A stretch of DNA of 64,000 nucleotides from JAVJQS01 sp040218815 (GTDB taxonomy: Bacteria > Bacteroidota > Bacteroidia > Flavobacteriales_E > Vicingaceae): contig JAVJQS010000007.1 of the NCBI GenBank assembly GCA_040218815.1, positions 83,579 through 147,578 on the forward strand. Direction: 5' to 3'. The first letter of the stretch is position 1. Each line of letters begins with the position of its first letter. A program made the translations under genes and the position numbers. The notes beneath the pieces were generated by a model. The model saw only the letters and a program-made list of their open reading frames with translations. It was not told the DNA's origin and did no database searches. Below are positions 7,801 to 17,002 of this stretch, one piece after another.

Positions 7801-9309
7801 TTATTGAAGATTATAGACTCTTATTCCTTTAAAATCAAGTTGCAGCTTATCACGGTAAGGATCGATTATTGAGTTATCATAATAACTGCTATCTGATACA
7901 ATTAACCATTTCGCTCCTTGATCTATTTTTTCTTGAAAAATTCTAGGTTCTCGAATCGAGTTTAATGCGGTCCAACCATTCATATTAATGGCATACAAAG
8001 TAATGTTTGAACTTGGATCGTGAGGTACTAAAACTAAGTCGTTTTGATCCATTCCATACGATTCCAGCTGCTCCCTTAACTCATATAAATCCTTGTCTAG
8101 CCATCCTGTTTCAATTGCAAATCGCTCCTCCGCCCTTCTCTTTCCATGAATTACACTTGCAATCAATAAGACCAAGAATAAGCCTTGAAAGGTGTAATTA
8201 ATCCATCTTCTTTTTTGTAAGATAAACCCATATTTCTTCACCCAAAAAATCAGTGTTAGTGGAATAATGAACAATAGGTTTATTACATAATAGTCATGGT
8301 ATGAAAACTGAGAATAGAAAAGCGCAACAAATGCTATGAAACCTAAAATGGAAAAAAAATAGATCCAATAGAAGGGACTTTTTAGCTCTTTTTTAGAGAT
8401 AGGAATAATTGTAAGCAATGCAAAAGCATATAAGCAGTGTAAGCCAGTTGCATAAAAATACTCTCTCGACCACCCTTTTAGCCTTAATGCAACTTCATTA
8501 ATTTCTTGTGAACTTAAACTCCAAATGGGCGCGCTGCGCAAATAAAAATAGCTGGTTTCATTCACTTTATTATACCACGATGCATAGTAATACCATGCAA
8601 AAATGACTAAAAAGGAAATAACAAAAGGAATGAATTTATAGATTAGTGCTTGCGTTGAAATTTGCCACCTAATTCTTTTTATAAGCAGAGATGCCCCTAA
8701 AACGACTGCAAAAGCTAGGATGGAGAGTAAAGAGGTAATTTTTAAAGTTGCTGATAAAACAACAAAAATGCACGTGATTACTAGGTGTTTTCTATTCCGT
8801 TCATTTACATATTTATACAGGTAGTACCATGCTATGAATATAAAAGCTAATGCTATTGGGTCGGGTAAAAAACTAGCTCCATAAACGATTAAGATTGGAG
8901 AAGTAAATGTGAACAATGAAATGAGCATTGCCCAAATTTTATCCTTCAATAGATCAGCACAAAAGCGATAAAGAAAGTAATATCCGATCATGCTTGTTAA
9001 AATCCAAACAGACCTAAAGACCCAATTATGTACCCCGAAAATATGATAGAAAATAGAAACAATATAATACATGAATGGAAACTCTCCTGCTGCTTTTCCT
9101 TCTCCTCCTAGGCGATTATGCATTTCAGGTTTAAATAGAGAGTTGCCCTCCTCAAAAAACTTTTGGGCTATTGAAAGTCCATCCGTTTGCCTCCAGACAT
9201 GAATGCCATCTGCAGGATCATTTATAATCTCAAAATAACTATACAAGTAGCCAAGTAGAACTAAAAATAGAACGAAAATTAATCCACTAAATCGATTTAA
9301 TAATTTCAT
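7801..9309 (-). CDS. Multi-pass membrane protein, GT-C (ArnT/PMT-like) glycosyltransferase
   Basis: 502 residues. One N-terminal helix is followed by a loop with DPADGIHVWRQTDGLSIA, which has the position and appearance of the first catalytic loop of GT-C enzymes. About ten further helices follow, and the protein ends in a short soluble domain of about 100 residues. Such proteins use polyprenyl-phosphate sugars to glycosylate lipids or proteins on the outer side of the inner membrane. It is on the minus strand, convergent with the DPM1-like gene and about 64 bases downstream of another large membrane protein. The acceptor and the sugar are unknown. Confidence 0.65.
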   Translation of the reverse strand: MKLLNRFSGLIFVLFLVLLGYLYSYFEIINDPADGIHVWRQTDGLSIAQKFFEEGNSLFKPEMHNRLGGEGKAAGEFPFMYYIVSIFYHIFGVHNWVFRSVWILTSMIGYYFLYRFCADLLKDKIWAMLISLFTFTSPILIVYGASFLPDPIALAFIFIAWYYLYKYVNERNRKHLVITCIFVVLSATLKITSLLSILAFAVVLGASLLIKRIRWQISTQALIYKFIPFVISFLVIFAWYYYASWYNKVNETSYFYLRSAPIWSLSSQEINEVALRLKGWSREYFYATGLHCLYAFALLTIIPISKKELKSPFYWIYFFSILGFIAFVALFYSQFSYHDYYVINLLFIIPLTLIFWVKKYGFILQKRRWINYTFQGLFLVLLIASVIHGKRRAEERFAIETGWLDKDLYELREQLESYGMDQNDLVLVPHDPSSNITLYAINMNGWTALNSIREPRIFQEKIDQGAKWLIVSDSSYYDNSIIDPYRDKLQLDFKGIRVYNLQ

Positions 9310-9373
9310 TTTAGTTTAAAATAATTTTAATCCCTACCTTGTTTATAAACATCATCTTTTTGTTTTTATTCCT

Positions 9374-11098
9374 TTAATCGCTTAGCCTTTTATTTTTTTC
9401 AAACTTATTATAATCCAATTGATAAACATAGTCAACCGCTCGAGTCATTATGCTATCAACACTAACATTTTCATTTTCTGCTGAAATTTTTACTTGGTTA
9501 AACCAATCTGGATCAGCTTTTATTCTGTCTGCATAATTTTTTTTAATTGTCTCCACTTTTTTCCTCTCAACTACTGGAATAAACTCATCCTTTGACTGAA
9601 CATATCCAAGTTGATTTAAGTCATCCTTATTTATGTATGCATAACCCTGATAGTAAGTGACCTGCTCTTTAAGAGAGTCTACTTTGCTTGGATTAATTCC
9701 CCTAAGTTTAAGTTGGTCTAAAGCTCCCTCTTTAACTAACATCTTAACAATCTCCTCAGAATCATTTGTATATGTTCTAACGCTGTCTGTTGAAGATAGC
9801 TCATATAGGGAGACTCTTCCCATAAAAATTTGAGGTTCAGGATTATATAAGCCAGGGTAATTTGCAAAAATATATTTTGATAGCTTGTTTAAGTGATTGG
9901 CATGCCACTTAACTTCACTGTAATCAATTTGTTGAGTTATGATAAACACCTGACTAATAATAATTACTGAAGACACTTTGTAAAAAGTCATCTTTTTCCA
10001 ATTCCTTATTCTAAAAAATAATACAACAACAATAATCACACTGCACCAAACAGTATACCTATTAATAACTGAACTGCCATGGTTCCAATTGGTAGTTTGC
10101 ATAATAAGCAAAGACATTAATAAGATAGATGCCAGCAGCATATAATAGCTTTTAACTCTTCTCTGAATTAAGTCCTTAATTAATAATCCAACTAATAAAA
10201 AGAATATGAGGGGAAAACCTATGATCATGCCTTGGTTTAAGTCAAAGAAAAAGCTCCATAGCCTTTTTAATGAAATATTATTCACATCTATGTAACCTTC
10301 ATTATTAATTAAACTGAAATCATTGAAATGGTAGTAGTAAAAGCACAATGGAATGATTATCCAAAAACTGCTGAAAAATAATTTTAGCAAATTTTTAACT
10401 CCCAAGCCATTTTTAATCAATAGCTCAATGAATACCAACAGGGCTAATACAAATAATGCCTGATTTTGAAGGCTAGCAAGTGAAACTAAAAGAAGTGTTA
10501 TGTATTTTCTATCAGTGTAATAATAAAATATGGCTACGAACACTAAAACCCCTGAATATACTTCAGTGTGAGCCCAGTCAATATACCACAGGATAGGTGA
10601 AAAAAGAAAGAGTAATGAGAAAACAATTTTTTCACCCCAAGTAAATTTACTGTAAGTGAGGAACACCCATAAAGCCAAAAAAATGAAGAACAAGTTGGTT
10701 GCCAAATGCGCTAACCTAATGTCTTCATCTAATTGCTCCAAAACGAGCCTTGCAGGCGCTGCAAGTAAAGAATAAAACCAAAAATGATAGCCATAGATTT
10801 TATTATTCCTTAGCGATGGAAAGTATCCTAACAAGGTGACTCCTTCGCTACCGACATTTGCTGTTTTTATAAAGTCTCCTTTCCTGTGAATCTCAAGCCC
10901 TTTCTTATTGAGCTTTGCCATATACTCAGCTGCATCTTCTCCTCTTAAATCAGGGCTGCCATGATTGACAAAACTTTCTGTAATTAAGACATATTCAACT
11001 CCATCGCCATAAGGTAGATGAACGCCTATTTTGGAAAAATAACACAGCAATACAATATATAAGGAAGTTAATATTGCTAGGATGTAATGCTTTTTCAT
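9374..11098 (-). CDS. Multi-pass membrane protein of unknown function
   Basis: 574 residues. An N-terminal helix precedes a long periplasmic loop with GVHLPYGDGVEYVLITESF, where the Asp-Gly-Val-Glu cluster resembles a GT-C first-loop site. About ten hydrophobic helices follow (up to residue ~400), then a ~170-residue soluble C-terminal tail rich in Lys and Asp. The organisation, neighbours and length suggest a further glycosyltransferase or polymerase of the cassette, but I cannot place it in a named family. It is divergent from the GT2 gene at 11166, with 67 bases between the starts. Confidence 0.55.
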   Translation of the reverse strand: MKKHYILAILTSLYIVLLCYFSKIGVHLPYGDGVEYVLITESFVNHGSPDLRGEDAAEYMAKLNKKGLEIHRKGDFIKTANVGSEGVTLLGYFPSLRNNKIYGYHFWFYSLLAAPARLVLEQLDEDIRLAHLATNLFFIFLALWVFLTYSKFTWGEKIVFSLLFLFSPILWYIDWAHTEVYSGVLVFVAIFYYYTDRKYITLLLVSLASLQNQALFVLALLVFIELLIKNGLGVKNLLKLFFSSFWIIIPLCFYYYHFNDFSLINNEGYIDVNNISLKRLWSFFFDLNQGMIIGFPLIFFLLVGLLIKDLIQRRVKSYYMLLASILLMSLLIMQTTNWNHGSSVINRYTVWCSVIIVVVLFFRIRNWKKMTFYKVSSVIIISQVFIITQQIDYSEVKWHANHLNKLSKYIFANYPGLYNPEPQIFMGRVSLYELSSTDSVRTYTNDSEEIVKMLVKEGALDQLKLRGINPSKVDSLKEQVTYYQGYAYINKDDLNQLGYVQSKDEFIPVVERKKVETIKKNYADRIKADPDWFNQVKISAENENVSVDSIMTRAVDYVYQLDYNKFEKNKRLSD

Positions 11099-11109
11099 CT
11101 GGTATAAGT

Positions 11110-11117
11110 TAACTTTG
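11110..11117 (+). promoter_or_regulatory. Bacteroidota -7 box (TAACTTTG) for the GT2 gene
   Basis: TAACTTTGC matches the TAnnTTTG -7 consensus and lies 49 bases before the ATG at 11166, in the short divergent gap. No good TTTG -33 element is visible at the expected distance. Confidence 0.4.
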
Positions 11118-11165
11118 CGAAGATATTTTTTTTAAATAATAATAAGCAAGTCCTTTTCTTTTTTT

Positions 11166-11909
11166 ATGAGCGATTCAGTAGTTGTCATAATTCCCTGTTA
11201 TAATGAAGATAAAAGACTGGCTGTTGAGGCTTTCCTAAGCTTTTGTAATCAATCAAATAATCAAAACATCTCTTTTTTATTTGTCAACGATGGCAGCAGT
11301 GACAACACTATTAAAGTGTTAAGTACACTTGAAAAGAGCTTGCCCAATAATGTTCACGTTTTAGATCTTAAAAAAAATGTAGGTAAAGCTGAAGCAATTA
11401 GAAAAGGGATGCTTTATCTCGACAAAAACAACTATTCTTTTATTGGGTATTTTGATGCCGATTTAGCAACTCCATTGGAGGAACTAGAAAATTTAATTGC
11501 TCATACTAAAAAGCAAACTTCTCCATATTTGGTTATGGGATCTAGAGTAAAATTGCTTGGTTCTACAGAAATTAAACGAAAAATGAGAAGGCATTATATT
11601 GGAAGAATATTTGCTACAGTTGTGAGTAATATGTTGAATCTTCCAGTATATGACACGCAATGTGGGGCGAAAGTGATTAAAAGTGATATTGTAGAAAGCT
11701 TGTTTGAAAAGCCTTTTCTTTCAAAATGGTTATTTGATGTTGAACTATTATTTCGATTAAAGCAAAACTACCCTGACTTCGAAAATCGAATAGTTGAAGT
11801 CCCCCTTAAAAAATGGGAAGATAAGGATGGTTCAAAAATTGGACTCACTTACTTTTTAAGAGCCCCTTTTGACTTACTAAAGATTTACTTTAAGTATTCA
11901 AGGTCTTAA
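11166..11909 (+). CDS. Family 2 glycosyltransferase (ALG5/DPM1-like)
   Basis: 247 residues. VVIIPCYNEDKRL opens the GT-A domain; NDGSSDNTIKVL, the GKAEAIRKGM block and the metal-binding FDADLATPLEEL (around residues 97-108) follow. The GKAEAIR signature and the late CGAKVIKSDI block are typical of dolichyl/undecaprenyl-phosphate glucosyl- or mannosyltransferases. It is a second, divergent copy relative to the GT2 at 7078; the two differ clearly in sequence, so different sugars are likely. It faces away from the large membrane protein at 9374 and is convergent with kbl. Confidence 0.85.
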   Translation: MSDSVVVIIPCYNEDKRLAVEAFLSFCNQSNNQNISFLFVNDGSSDNTIKVLSTLEKSLPNNVHVLDLKKNVGKAEAIRKGMLYLDKNNYSFIGYFDADLATPLEELENLIAHTKKQTSPYLVMGSRVKLLGSTEIKRKMRRHYIGRIFATVVSNMLNLPVYDTQCGAKVIKSDIVESLFEKPFLSKWLFDVELLFRLKQNYPDFENRIVEVPLKKWEDKDGSKIGLTYFLRAPFDLLKIYFKYSRS

Positions 11910-11925
11910 TTACAATTGGAATATT

Positions 11926-13113
11926 CTAAATCACCCCTAGCTCCTTCCCTATTTTAGTAAAAGCAGCAATGGCTTTGTCTAAGTGTTCTTTTTCATGAGC
12001 AGCAGAAAGCTGGACTCTAATTCTAGCTTGACCTTTAGGAACAACTGGATAAAAGAACCCAATTACATAAATGCCTTCTTCTAATAGTTTGTCAGCAAAA
12101 TCTTGTGAAAGTTTTGCATCATATAGCATTATAGGAACAATAGCAGAATCGCCATCTTTATAGTCAAAGCCAGCATTTTTTATCCCCTCCTTAAAATAAG
12201 CTACATTATCCATCAGTCGATCTCTAAGCGCTGTGCTTTCATTCAATAAATCAAATACCGCATTTGATGCTCCAACAATAGCAGGAGCTAATGAATTGGA
12301 AAATAAATAAGGTCTAGATCGCTGGCGTAACATTTCAATGATTTCTTTTTTTCCTGTTGTAAAACCGCCCATAGCGCCACCTAGTGCCTTACCTAAGGTT
12401 CCAGTAATAATATCAACTCTTCCTAATACACCACAATATTCCGGAGTTCCCCTACCCGTTTTACCAATAAACCCATGAGCATGACAATCATCAACCATTA
12501 CCATAGCGTCATATTTATCGGCTAGGTCACAGATTTTATCTAACTGTGCTAGGTATCCATCCATTGAAAATACCCCATCGGTTACAATAATTCTAAAGCG
12601 TTGCTCTTGAGCTTTTTTAAGTTGCTCCTCTAAGTCCGCCATGTTATTGTTTTCGTAACGATAACGGGCTGCCTTACATAAACGAACACCATCGATGATC
12701 GAAGCATGATTCAAGGAATCTGAAATAATCGCATCTTCTTTGGATAAAATTGGCTCAAATACTCCTCCATTTGCATCAAAAGCTGCTGCATAAAGTATAG
12801 TGTCTTCAGTACCACAGAACTTTGCGATCTTGGCTTCTAACTCTTTATGAATGTCTTGTGTTCCGCAGATAAAGCGCACCGATGACATACCAAAACCATG
12901 GGTATCAAGCGCACTTTTTGCCGCCTTAACAACCTTGGGGTGAGAAGAAAGACCCAAGTAGTTATTTGAACAAAAATTTAATACTTCCTTCCCATTACTT
13001 AGCTTAATTGAAGCATCTTGTTTTGATGCAATTACGCGTTCTTTTTTAAAAAGACCATCTGCTTCAATTTGTTTTAATTCCTCACTTAAGTATTCTTTTA
13101 CTTTTCCGTACAT
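11926..13113 (-). CDS. kbl: Glycine C-acetyltransferase (2-amino-3-ketobutyrate CoA ligase)
   Basis: 395 residues, the usual length. It is a fold-type I PLP enzyme of the alpha-oxoamine synthase family: NNYLGLSSHP near 50, the DDCHAHGF block around 208-215, and the PLP-binding Lys242 in TGTLGKALGG. The SSVRFICGTQDIHKELE and GKTGRGTPEY blocks favour Kbl over BioF or serine palmitoyltransferase. It converts 2-amino-3-oxobutyrate and CoA to glycine and acetyl-CoA in threonine breakdown. No threonine dehydrogenase gene is adjacent. It follows gpsA by 12 bases on the minus strand, so a lysS-gpsA-kbl transcript is plausible. Confidence 0.92.
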   Translation of the reverse strand: MYGKVKEYLSEELKQIEADGLFKKERVIASKQDASIKLSNGKEVLNFCSNNYLGLSSHPKVVKAAKSALDTHGFGMSSVRFICGTQDIHKELEAKIAKFCGTEDTILYAAAFDANGGVFEPILSKEDAIISDSLNHASIIDGVRLCKAARYRYENNNMADLEEQLKKAQEQRFRIIVTDGVFSMDGYLAQLDKICDLADKYDAMVMVDDCHAHGFIGKTGRGTPEYCGVLGRVDIITGTLGKALGGAMGGFTTGKKEIIEMLRQRSRPYLFSNSLAPAIVGASNAVFDLLNESTALRDRLMDNVAYFKEGIKNAGFDYKDGDSAIVPIMLYDAKLSQDFADKLLEEGIYVIGFFYPVVPKGQARIRVQLSAAHEKEHLDKAIAAFTKIGKELGVI

Positions 13114-13125
13114 ATTTCTTTTACT

Positions 13126-14121
13126 TTAAATCAATTTATCAGCTAATATTCGCATTTCTACTGCTGGTGCCATTTGCTCATATAAAACTCTATGAACGGC
13201 GGTTGCAATTGGTATATCTACATCAAACTTTTCATTAATTTTTAAGATACTTTTTGCAGCATAATATCCTTCTGCAGTCATGTTCATTTCCATCTGGGCA
13301 GACATCACAGAATACCCTTTACCAACCATACTTCCAAAGGTTCTATTTCTTGAAAACTGTGAATAAGCAGTTACCAATAAGTCACCCAGGTAAGCTGAGG
13401 ATTTTACATCACGGTGAATAGGATTTAAGGCATCAACAAATCGTTCGATTTCTTGCACTGCATTAGATATAAGAACTGCCTGAAAATTGTCGCCATAGCC
13501 TAATCCATGATAAATTCCAGATGCTACCGCATAAATGTTTTTCAAAATAGCAGAGAGCTCTGTCCCAAACAAGTCATCAGATAAGTGGGTTTTTATATAC
13601 CTACACTCTAACAAATCAGCTAAAACCTTTGCTCTCTCTTGATCTTGACAAGCAATTGTAAGATAAGATAGGCGCTCCAAAGCAACTTCTTCAGCGTGGC
13701 AAGGACCGCTGATCATTCCTATCTGCTCGTAAGGTGTTCCGAAACGCTTGTGAATGAATCGAGCAGGAATTTGATGAACTTCTGGTACAATGCCTTTAAC
13801 AGCAGAATAAACCGTTTTGTTTTTTAAATCTGAATTGTCTCTTTCTCCAAAAACATCCATTAAAAATGCTGAAGGAGTGGCAATTACTATAAATTCTGAA
13901 CTGGCAATAATTTCATCTAAATTATTGCTCACGTTAATTTTTTCGCGTTCAAACTGAACAGCTGATAAATAACGTGGATTGTGCATGTATTTATTGATGT
14001 AATTGGCTTTATCTGCGTTTCGCATCCACCAATGCACTTTCTCCGCATTGTTGCTGAGCATTTTAACGATTGCAGTTGCCCAACTTCCTCCACCAATTAC
14101 CGCTATTTCTTTAGCTTCCAA
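13126..14121 (-). CDS. gpsA: NAD(P)H-dependent glycerol-3-phosphate dehydrogenase
   Basis: 331 residues, normal for the family. The Rossmann motif IAVIGGGSWATA lies at the N-terminus. AVKGIVPE carries a conserved lysine, SGPCHAEEVA is the substrate-loop hallmark, and LKNIYAVASGIYHGLGYGDN near residue 190 contains the second conserved lysine region. It makes sn-glycerol 3-phosphate for phospholipid synthesis. The gene lies about 40 bases downstream of lysS on the minus strand, with a small imperfect hairpin between them. Confidence 0.92.
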   Translation of the reverse strand: MEAKEIAVIGGGSWATAIVKMLSNNAEKVHWWMRNADKANYINKYMHNPRYLSAVQFEREKINVSNNLDEIIASSEFIVIATPSAFLMDVFGERDNSDLKNKTVYSAVKGIVPEVHQIPARFIHKRFGTPYEQIGMISGPCHAEEVALERLSYLTIACQDQERAKVLADLLECRYIKTHLSDDLFGTELSAILKNIYAVASGIYHGLGYGDNFQAVLISNAVQEIERFVDALNPIHRDVKSSAYLGDLLVTAYSQFSRNRTFGSMVGKGYSVMSAQMEMNMTAEGYYAAKSILKINEKFDVDIPIATAVHRVLYEQMAPAVEMRILADKLI

Positions 14122-14136
14122 ATTTGTCTGTTTTTG

Positions 14137-14158
14137 TAACTTCTAAGTTAGAAAGTTA
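14137..14158. repeat. Imperfect palindrome between lysS and gpsA
   Basis: TAACTT and AAGTTA form the outer arms and CTAA/TTAG the inner arms, with one extra A. It could fold in the lysS-gpsA transcript, but no T-run follows on the minus strand, so it is not a convincing terminator. Confidence 0.3.
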
Positions 14159-14163
14159 ATTAT

Positions 14164-15870
14164 TTAGTTTAAAACAACCTGTTTCAACTCTCCATCTACT
14201 TGCACTTTAGCCAAGCCATGTTTGTTTAAGCCTTTCATCCCTTTATCCCATTGTTTATTGCTTAAGCCAACTTTTTCTTTTAATGCACTCAGTTCAATAG
14301 GATTTTCTTGTTTTAATGCTTCTAAAATAGTTTTTTCTGCTTCAGAAAGTTCCAATGCTTTTTTCTCTGGTCGCATTTGAGGGAAAAACAAGACTTCTTG
14401 TATTGAAGCGTTATCTGTTAAAAACATAACCAAACGATCGATTCCAATTCCCATACCCGAGGTAGGCGGCATTCCATACTCCAATGCTCGAATAAAGTCA
14501 TGATCAATAAACATCGCCTCATCGTCTCCTTTTTCCGACAATTTTAATTGGTCTTGGAAACGTTCTAACTGGTCAATAGGGTCATTAAGTTCAGTATAAG
14601 CATTGGCCAACTCTTTCCCATTTACCATCAACTCAAAACGCTCTGTAAGATTTGGGTTGTCTCTGTGCTTTTTACAAAGTGGTGACATCTCAACCGGGTA
14701 GTCTATGATGAAGGTAGGTTGTATATAGTGCTTTTCGCACTTTTCTCCAAAAATCTCATCAAATAACTTCCCTCGACCCATACTTGAATCGACTTCAATC
14801 CCCAGTTTTTTGCAGGTTTCCATCAATTCAGGTAATTCCATATCAGCCACATCAAACCCAGTATGCTTTTTTATAGCCTCTAAAATTGGGACTCTTGCAT
14901 AGGGTGCTTTAAAGTCAATTTCATTCTCTCCAAATTTGGCTTTACTCGTCCCTAACACATCTGTAGAAACTTTTTCCAATAACTGTTCAGTAAAATCCAT
15001 CATCCAATGGTAATCTTTGTAGGCTACATAAATTTCCATTACGGTAAACTCTGGGTTATGCGTCCTGTCCATCCCTTCATTCCTGAAATCCTTGGCAAAC
15101 TCATAAACTCCATCAAAACCACCAACAATTAAACGTTTTAGGTACAGCTCATTGGCAATTCTTAAGTATAGCTCAGTGTTTAACGCATTGTGATGGGTAA
15201 TAAACGGTCGTGCTGCTGCTCCACCTGGGATGGGTTGTAGAATTGGTGTTTCTACTTCTAAGTAACCTTTTTCGTTAAAAAAATTACGCATAGAATTGAT
15301 CACCTTAGACCTTTTTTCAAAAACAGATTTCACCTTAGGGTTTACAATCAAGTCAACATAACGCTGACGATAACGTTGTTCAGCATCAGTAAAAGCATCA
15401 TGAGCCCTTCCTTCGCTGTCTGTTTTTACAATAGGAAGCGGACGAAGTGATTTTGTTAAAACGCTTAATTCTTTCACATTAATCGATGTTTCGCCAACCT
15501 GGGTTTTAAAAACATTGCCTTTTATTCCTATAATATCACCAATGTCCAGATGCTTTTTAAAAACCTCATTGTAGAGCATCTTGTCATCACCTTCACAAAG
15601 TTCATCACGATTAATGTAGATCTGGATTTTACCCCAAGAGTCTTGCAACTCAGCGAAAGAAGCTTTGCCCATTATTCTGCGGCTCATTATCCTTCCTGCA
15701 ATTATTACCTCTTTAAAATTATCTTTTTCTTCATCATACTGAGCCTTAATTTCAGTTGACTTTGTATTTACTTTAAATTGTTCAGCTGGAAAAGGGTTAA
15801 TACCTAACTTTCTAAGTTCAGTCAATGACTTTCTTCTTATTTGCTCTTGTTCGCTCAACACTCTACTCAT
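14164..15870 (-). CDS. lysS: Lysyl-tRNA synthetase, class II
   Basis: 568 residues from the ATG at 15870. An upstream in-frame ATG (15972) was rejected because a perfect -7 promoter box lies between it and 15870, and because MSRVLSEQEQIRRKSL is the normal beginning. An N-terminal OB fold for the anticodon (about 55-165) precedes the class II catalytic core, with motif 2 as FRNEGMDRTHNPEF and motif 3 as GMGIGIDRLVMF. A C-terminal extension of about 65 residues after the catalytic domain looks like a small helical or winged-helix domain, which I recall as common in Bacteroidota LysS. It charges tRNA-Lys. Confidence 0.95.
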   Translation of the reverse strand: MSRVLSEQEQIRRKSLTELRKLGINPFPAEQFKVNTKSTEIKAQYDEEKDNFKEVIIAGRIMSRRIMGKASFAELQDSWGKIQIYINRDELCEGDDKMLYNEVFKKHLDIGDIIGIKGNVFKTQVGETSINVKELSVLTKSLRPLPIVKTDSEGRAHDAFTDAEQRYRQRYVDLIVNPKVKSVFEKRSKVINSMRNFFNEKGYLEVETPILQPIPGGAAARPFITHHNALNTELYLRIANELYLKRLIVGGFDGVYEFAKDFRNEGMDRTHNPEFTVMEIYVAYKDYHWMMDFTEQLLEKVSTDVLGTSKAKFGENEIDFKAPYARVPILEAIKKHTGFDVADMELPELMETCKKLGIEVDSSMGRGKLFDEIFGEKCEKHYIQPTFIIDYPVEMSPLCKKHRDNPNLTERFELMVNGKELANAYTELNDPIDQLERFQDQLKLSEKGDDEAMFIDHDFIRALEYGMPPTSGMGIGIDRLVMFLTDNASIQEVLFFPQMRPEKKALELSEAEKTILEALKQENPIELSALKEKVGLSNKQWDKGMKGLNKHGLAKVQVDGELKQVVLN

Positions 15871-15888
15871 TCTTAAAAAATTTGGCCG

Positions 15889-15896
15889 CAAAGATA
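15889..15896 (-). promoter_or_regulatory. Bacteroidota -7 box (TATCTTTG) of lysS
   Basis: Read on the minus strand, TATCTTTGC is a perfect TAnnTTTG element ending 19 bases before the lysS ATG. It implies a leader of roughly 10-15 bases and decides the start codon. Confidence 0.6.
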
Positions 15897-15988
15897 CTAT
15901 TTCGGCCATAATTAGTAGGCCTGGGTAATGCTTACTTAATAATATATCCTTCTTTTTTCCTTTTCTTTGCATGCTGAAGAAAAAAACA

Positions 15989-16975
15989 ATGAAAAAACTT
16001 TTAGAAAGCTTTACTGCGCATTTAAATTCAGCTCTAGAGATCGGGAAGAATACAAACTTTATAGCACCTAAAAATGATATTGATCAAGTTTTAATTGGGG
16101 GCTTAGGTGGCTCAGGGATTGGAGGTACAATTGTTAGTCAATTAATAGCTAACGAATGTAAAGTGCCAGTTGTAATAAATAAAGATTATAAGATTCCTTC
16201 ATTTGTTAACTCTAAAACCTTGGTTATTTGTTGTTCCTACTCTGGTAATACTGAAGAGACACTAAGCATGTATGCTGCAGCAAAAGAGAAATCGGCCGAA
16301 ATAGCGGTCATTACATCAGGTGGGAAGTTTGCTGATTTGGCTGAAGAAAATAACTTAAACCATATCATCATACCAGGCGGATTGCCTCCAAGAGCTGCCT
16401 TTGGTTTATCATTCCCTCAGCTTCTATTTGTTTTCGAAAAATATGGTTTAATAAATGATCTCTTTATATCCCAAATAGAAAATTCAATTTCAGCAATAAA
16501 TCAAGTTGAAAATGAAATTCAGGAAGAGGCAAGCACAATTGCCGGCCAGTTGTTTGAAAAAATGCCAATTATTTACTCTGAATCCTCCAAAGAAGGAATT
16601 GCTGTTCGATTTAGACAACAAATCAATGAAAATTCAAAAATGTTATGTTGGCATCATGTTTTTCCAGAGCTTAATCATAATGAATTGGTTGGTTGGCGAA
16701 CTGAAAATCAAAATTTGGCTGTTGTAATCTTTAGAAGCAACCAAGACTATTATAGAAATAAAAAGCGCATGGAGTATTCTAAAAAAGTGATCTCCAATTA
16801 TACAAATACAATTGTTGAAATTTTTGCAAAGGGCAACTCTTCCATAGAAGAAGCATTGTATTTAATTCACTTAGGCGACTGGATTTCTTATTTTTTGGCA
16901 AAATTAAAAGGTATTGATTCCGTTGAAGTGGATATAATTACTGGGTTGAAAGACCTTTTGGCAAAGCTAGATTAA
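15989..16975 (+). CDS. Bifunctional phosphoglucose/phosphomannose isomerase (SIS domain)
   Basis: 328 residues from ATG 15989; an in-frame ATG at 15971 would add six mostly Lys residues, and the MKKLLESF start better fits the family. The first SIS domain carries IGGLGGSGIGGTIV and CSYSGNTEETLSMY, the sugar-phosphate-binding serine/threonine loop; a second SIS-like half follows with WHHVFPELNHNE, containing the His typical of the PGI/PMI family. The enzyme interconverts glucose-6-P or mannose-6-P with fructose-6-P and so could feed the sugar-nucleotide pools used by the glycan cassette upstream. It is divergent from lysS. Confidence 0.85.
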   Translation: MKKLLESFTAHLNSALEIGKNTNFIAPKNDIDQVLIGGLGGSGIGGTIVSQLIANECKVPVVINKDYKIPSFVNSKTLVICCSYSGNTEETLSMYAAAKEKSAEIAVITSGGKFADLAEENNLNHIIIPGGLPPRAAFGLSFPQLLFVFEKYGLINDLFISQIENSISAINQVENEIQEEASTIAGQLFEKMPIIYSESSKEGIAVRFRQQINENSKMLCWHHVFPELNHNELVGWRTENQNLAVVIFRSNQDYYRNKKRMEYSKKVISNYTNTIVEIFAKGNSSIEEALYLIHLGDWISYFLAKLKGIDSVEVDIITGLKDLLAKLD

Positions 16976-17002
16976 GACGAGTAGAAAACTTACATTTATG
17001 CA

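Noticed and set aside
15871..15972. N-terminal extension of LysS by 34 residues
   Set aside because: A perfect -7 promoter box lies inside it and the extension is not family-like, so the start is 15870.
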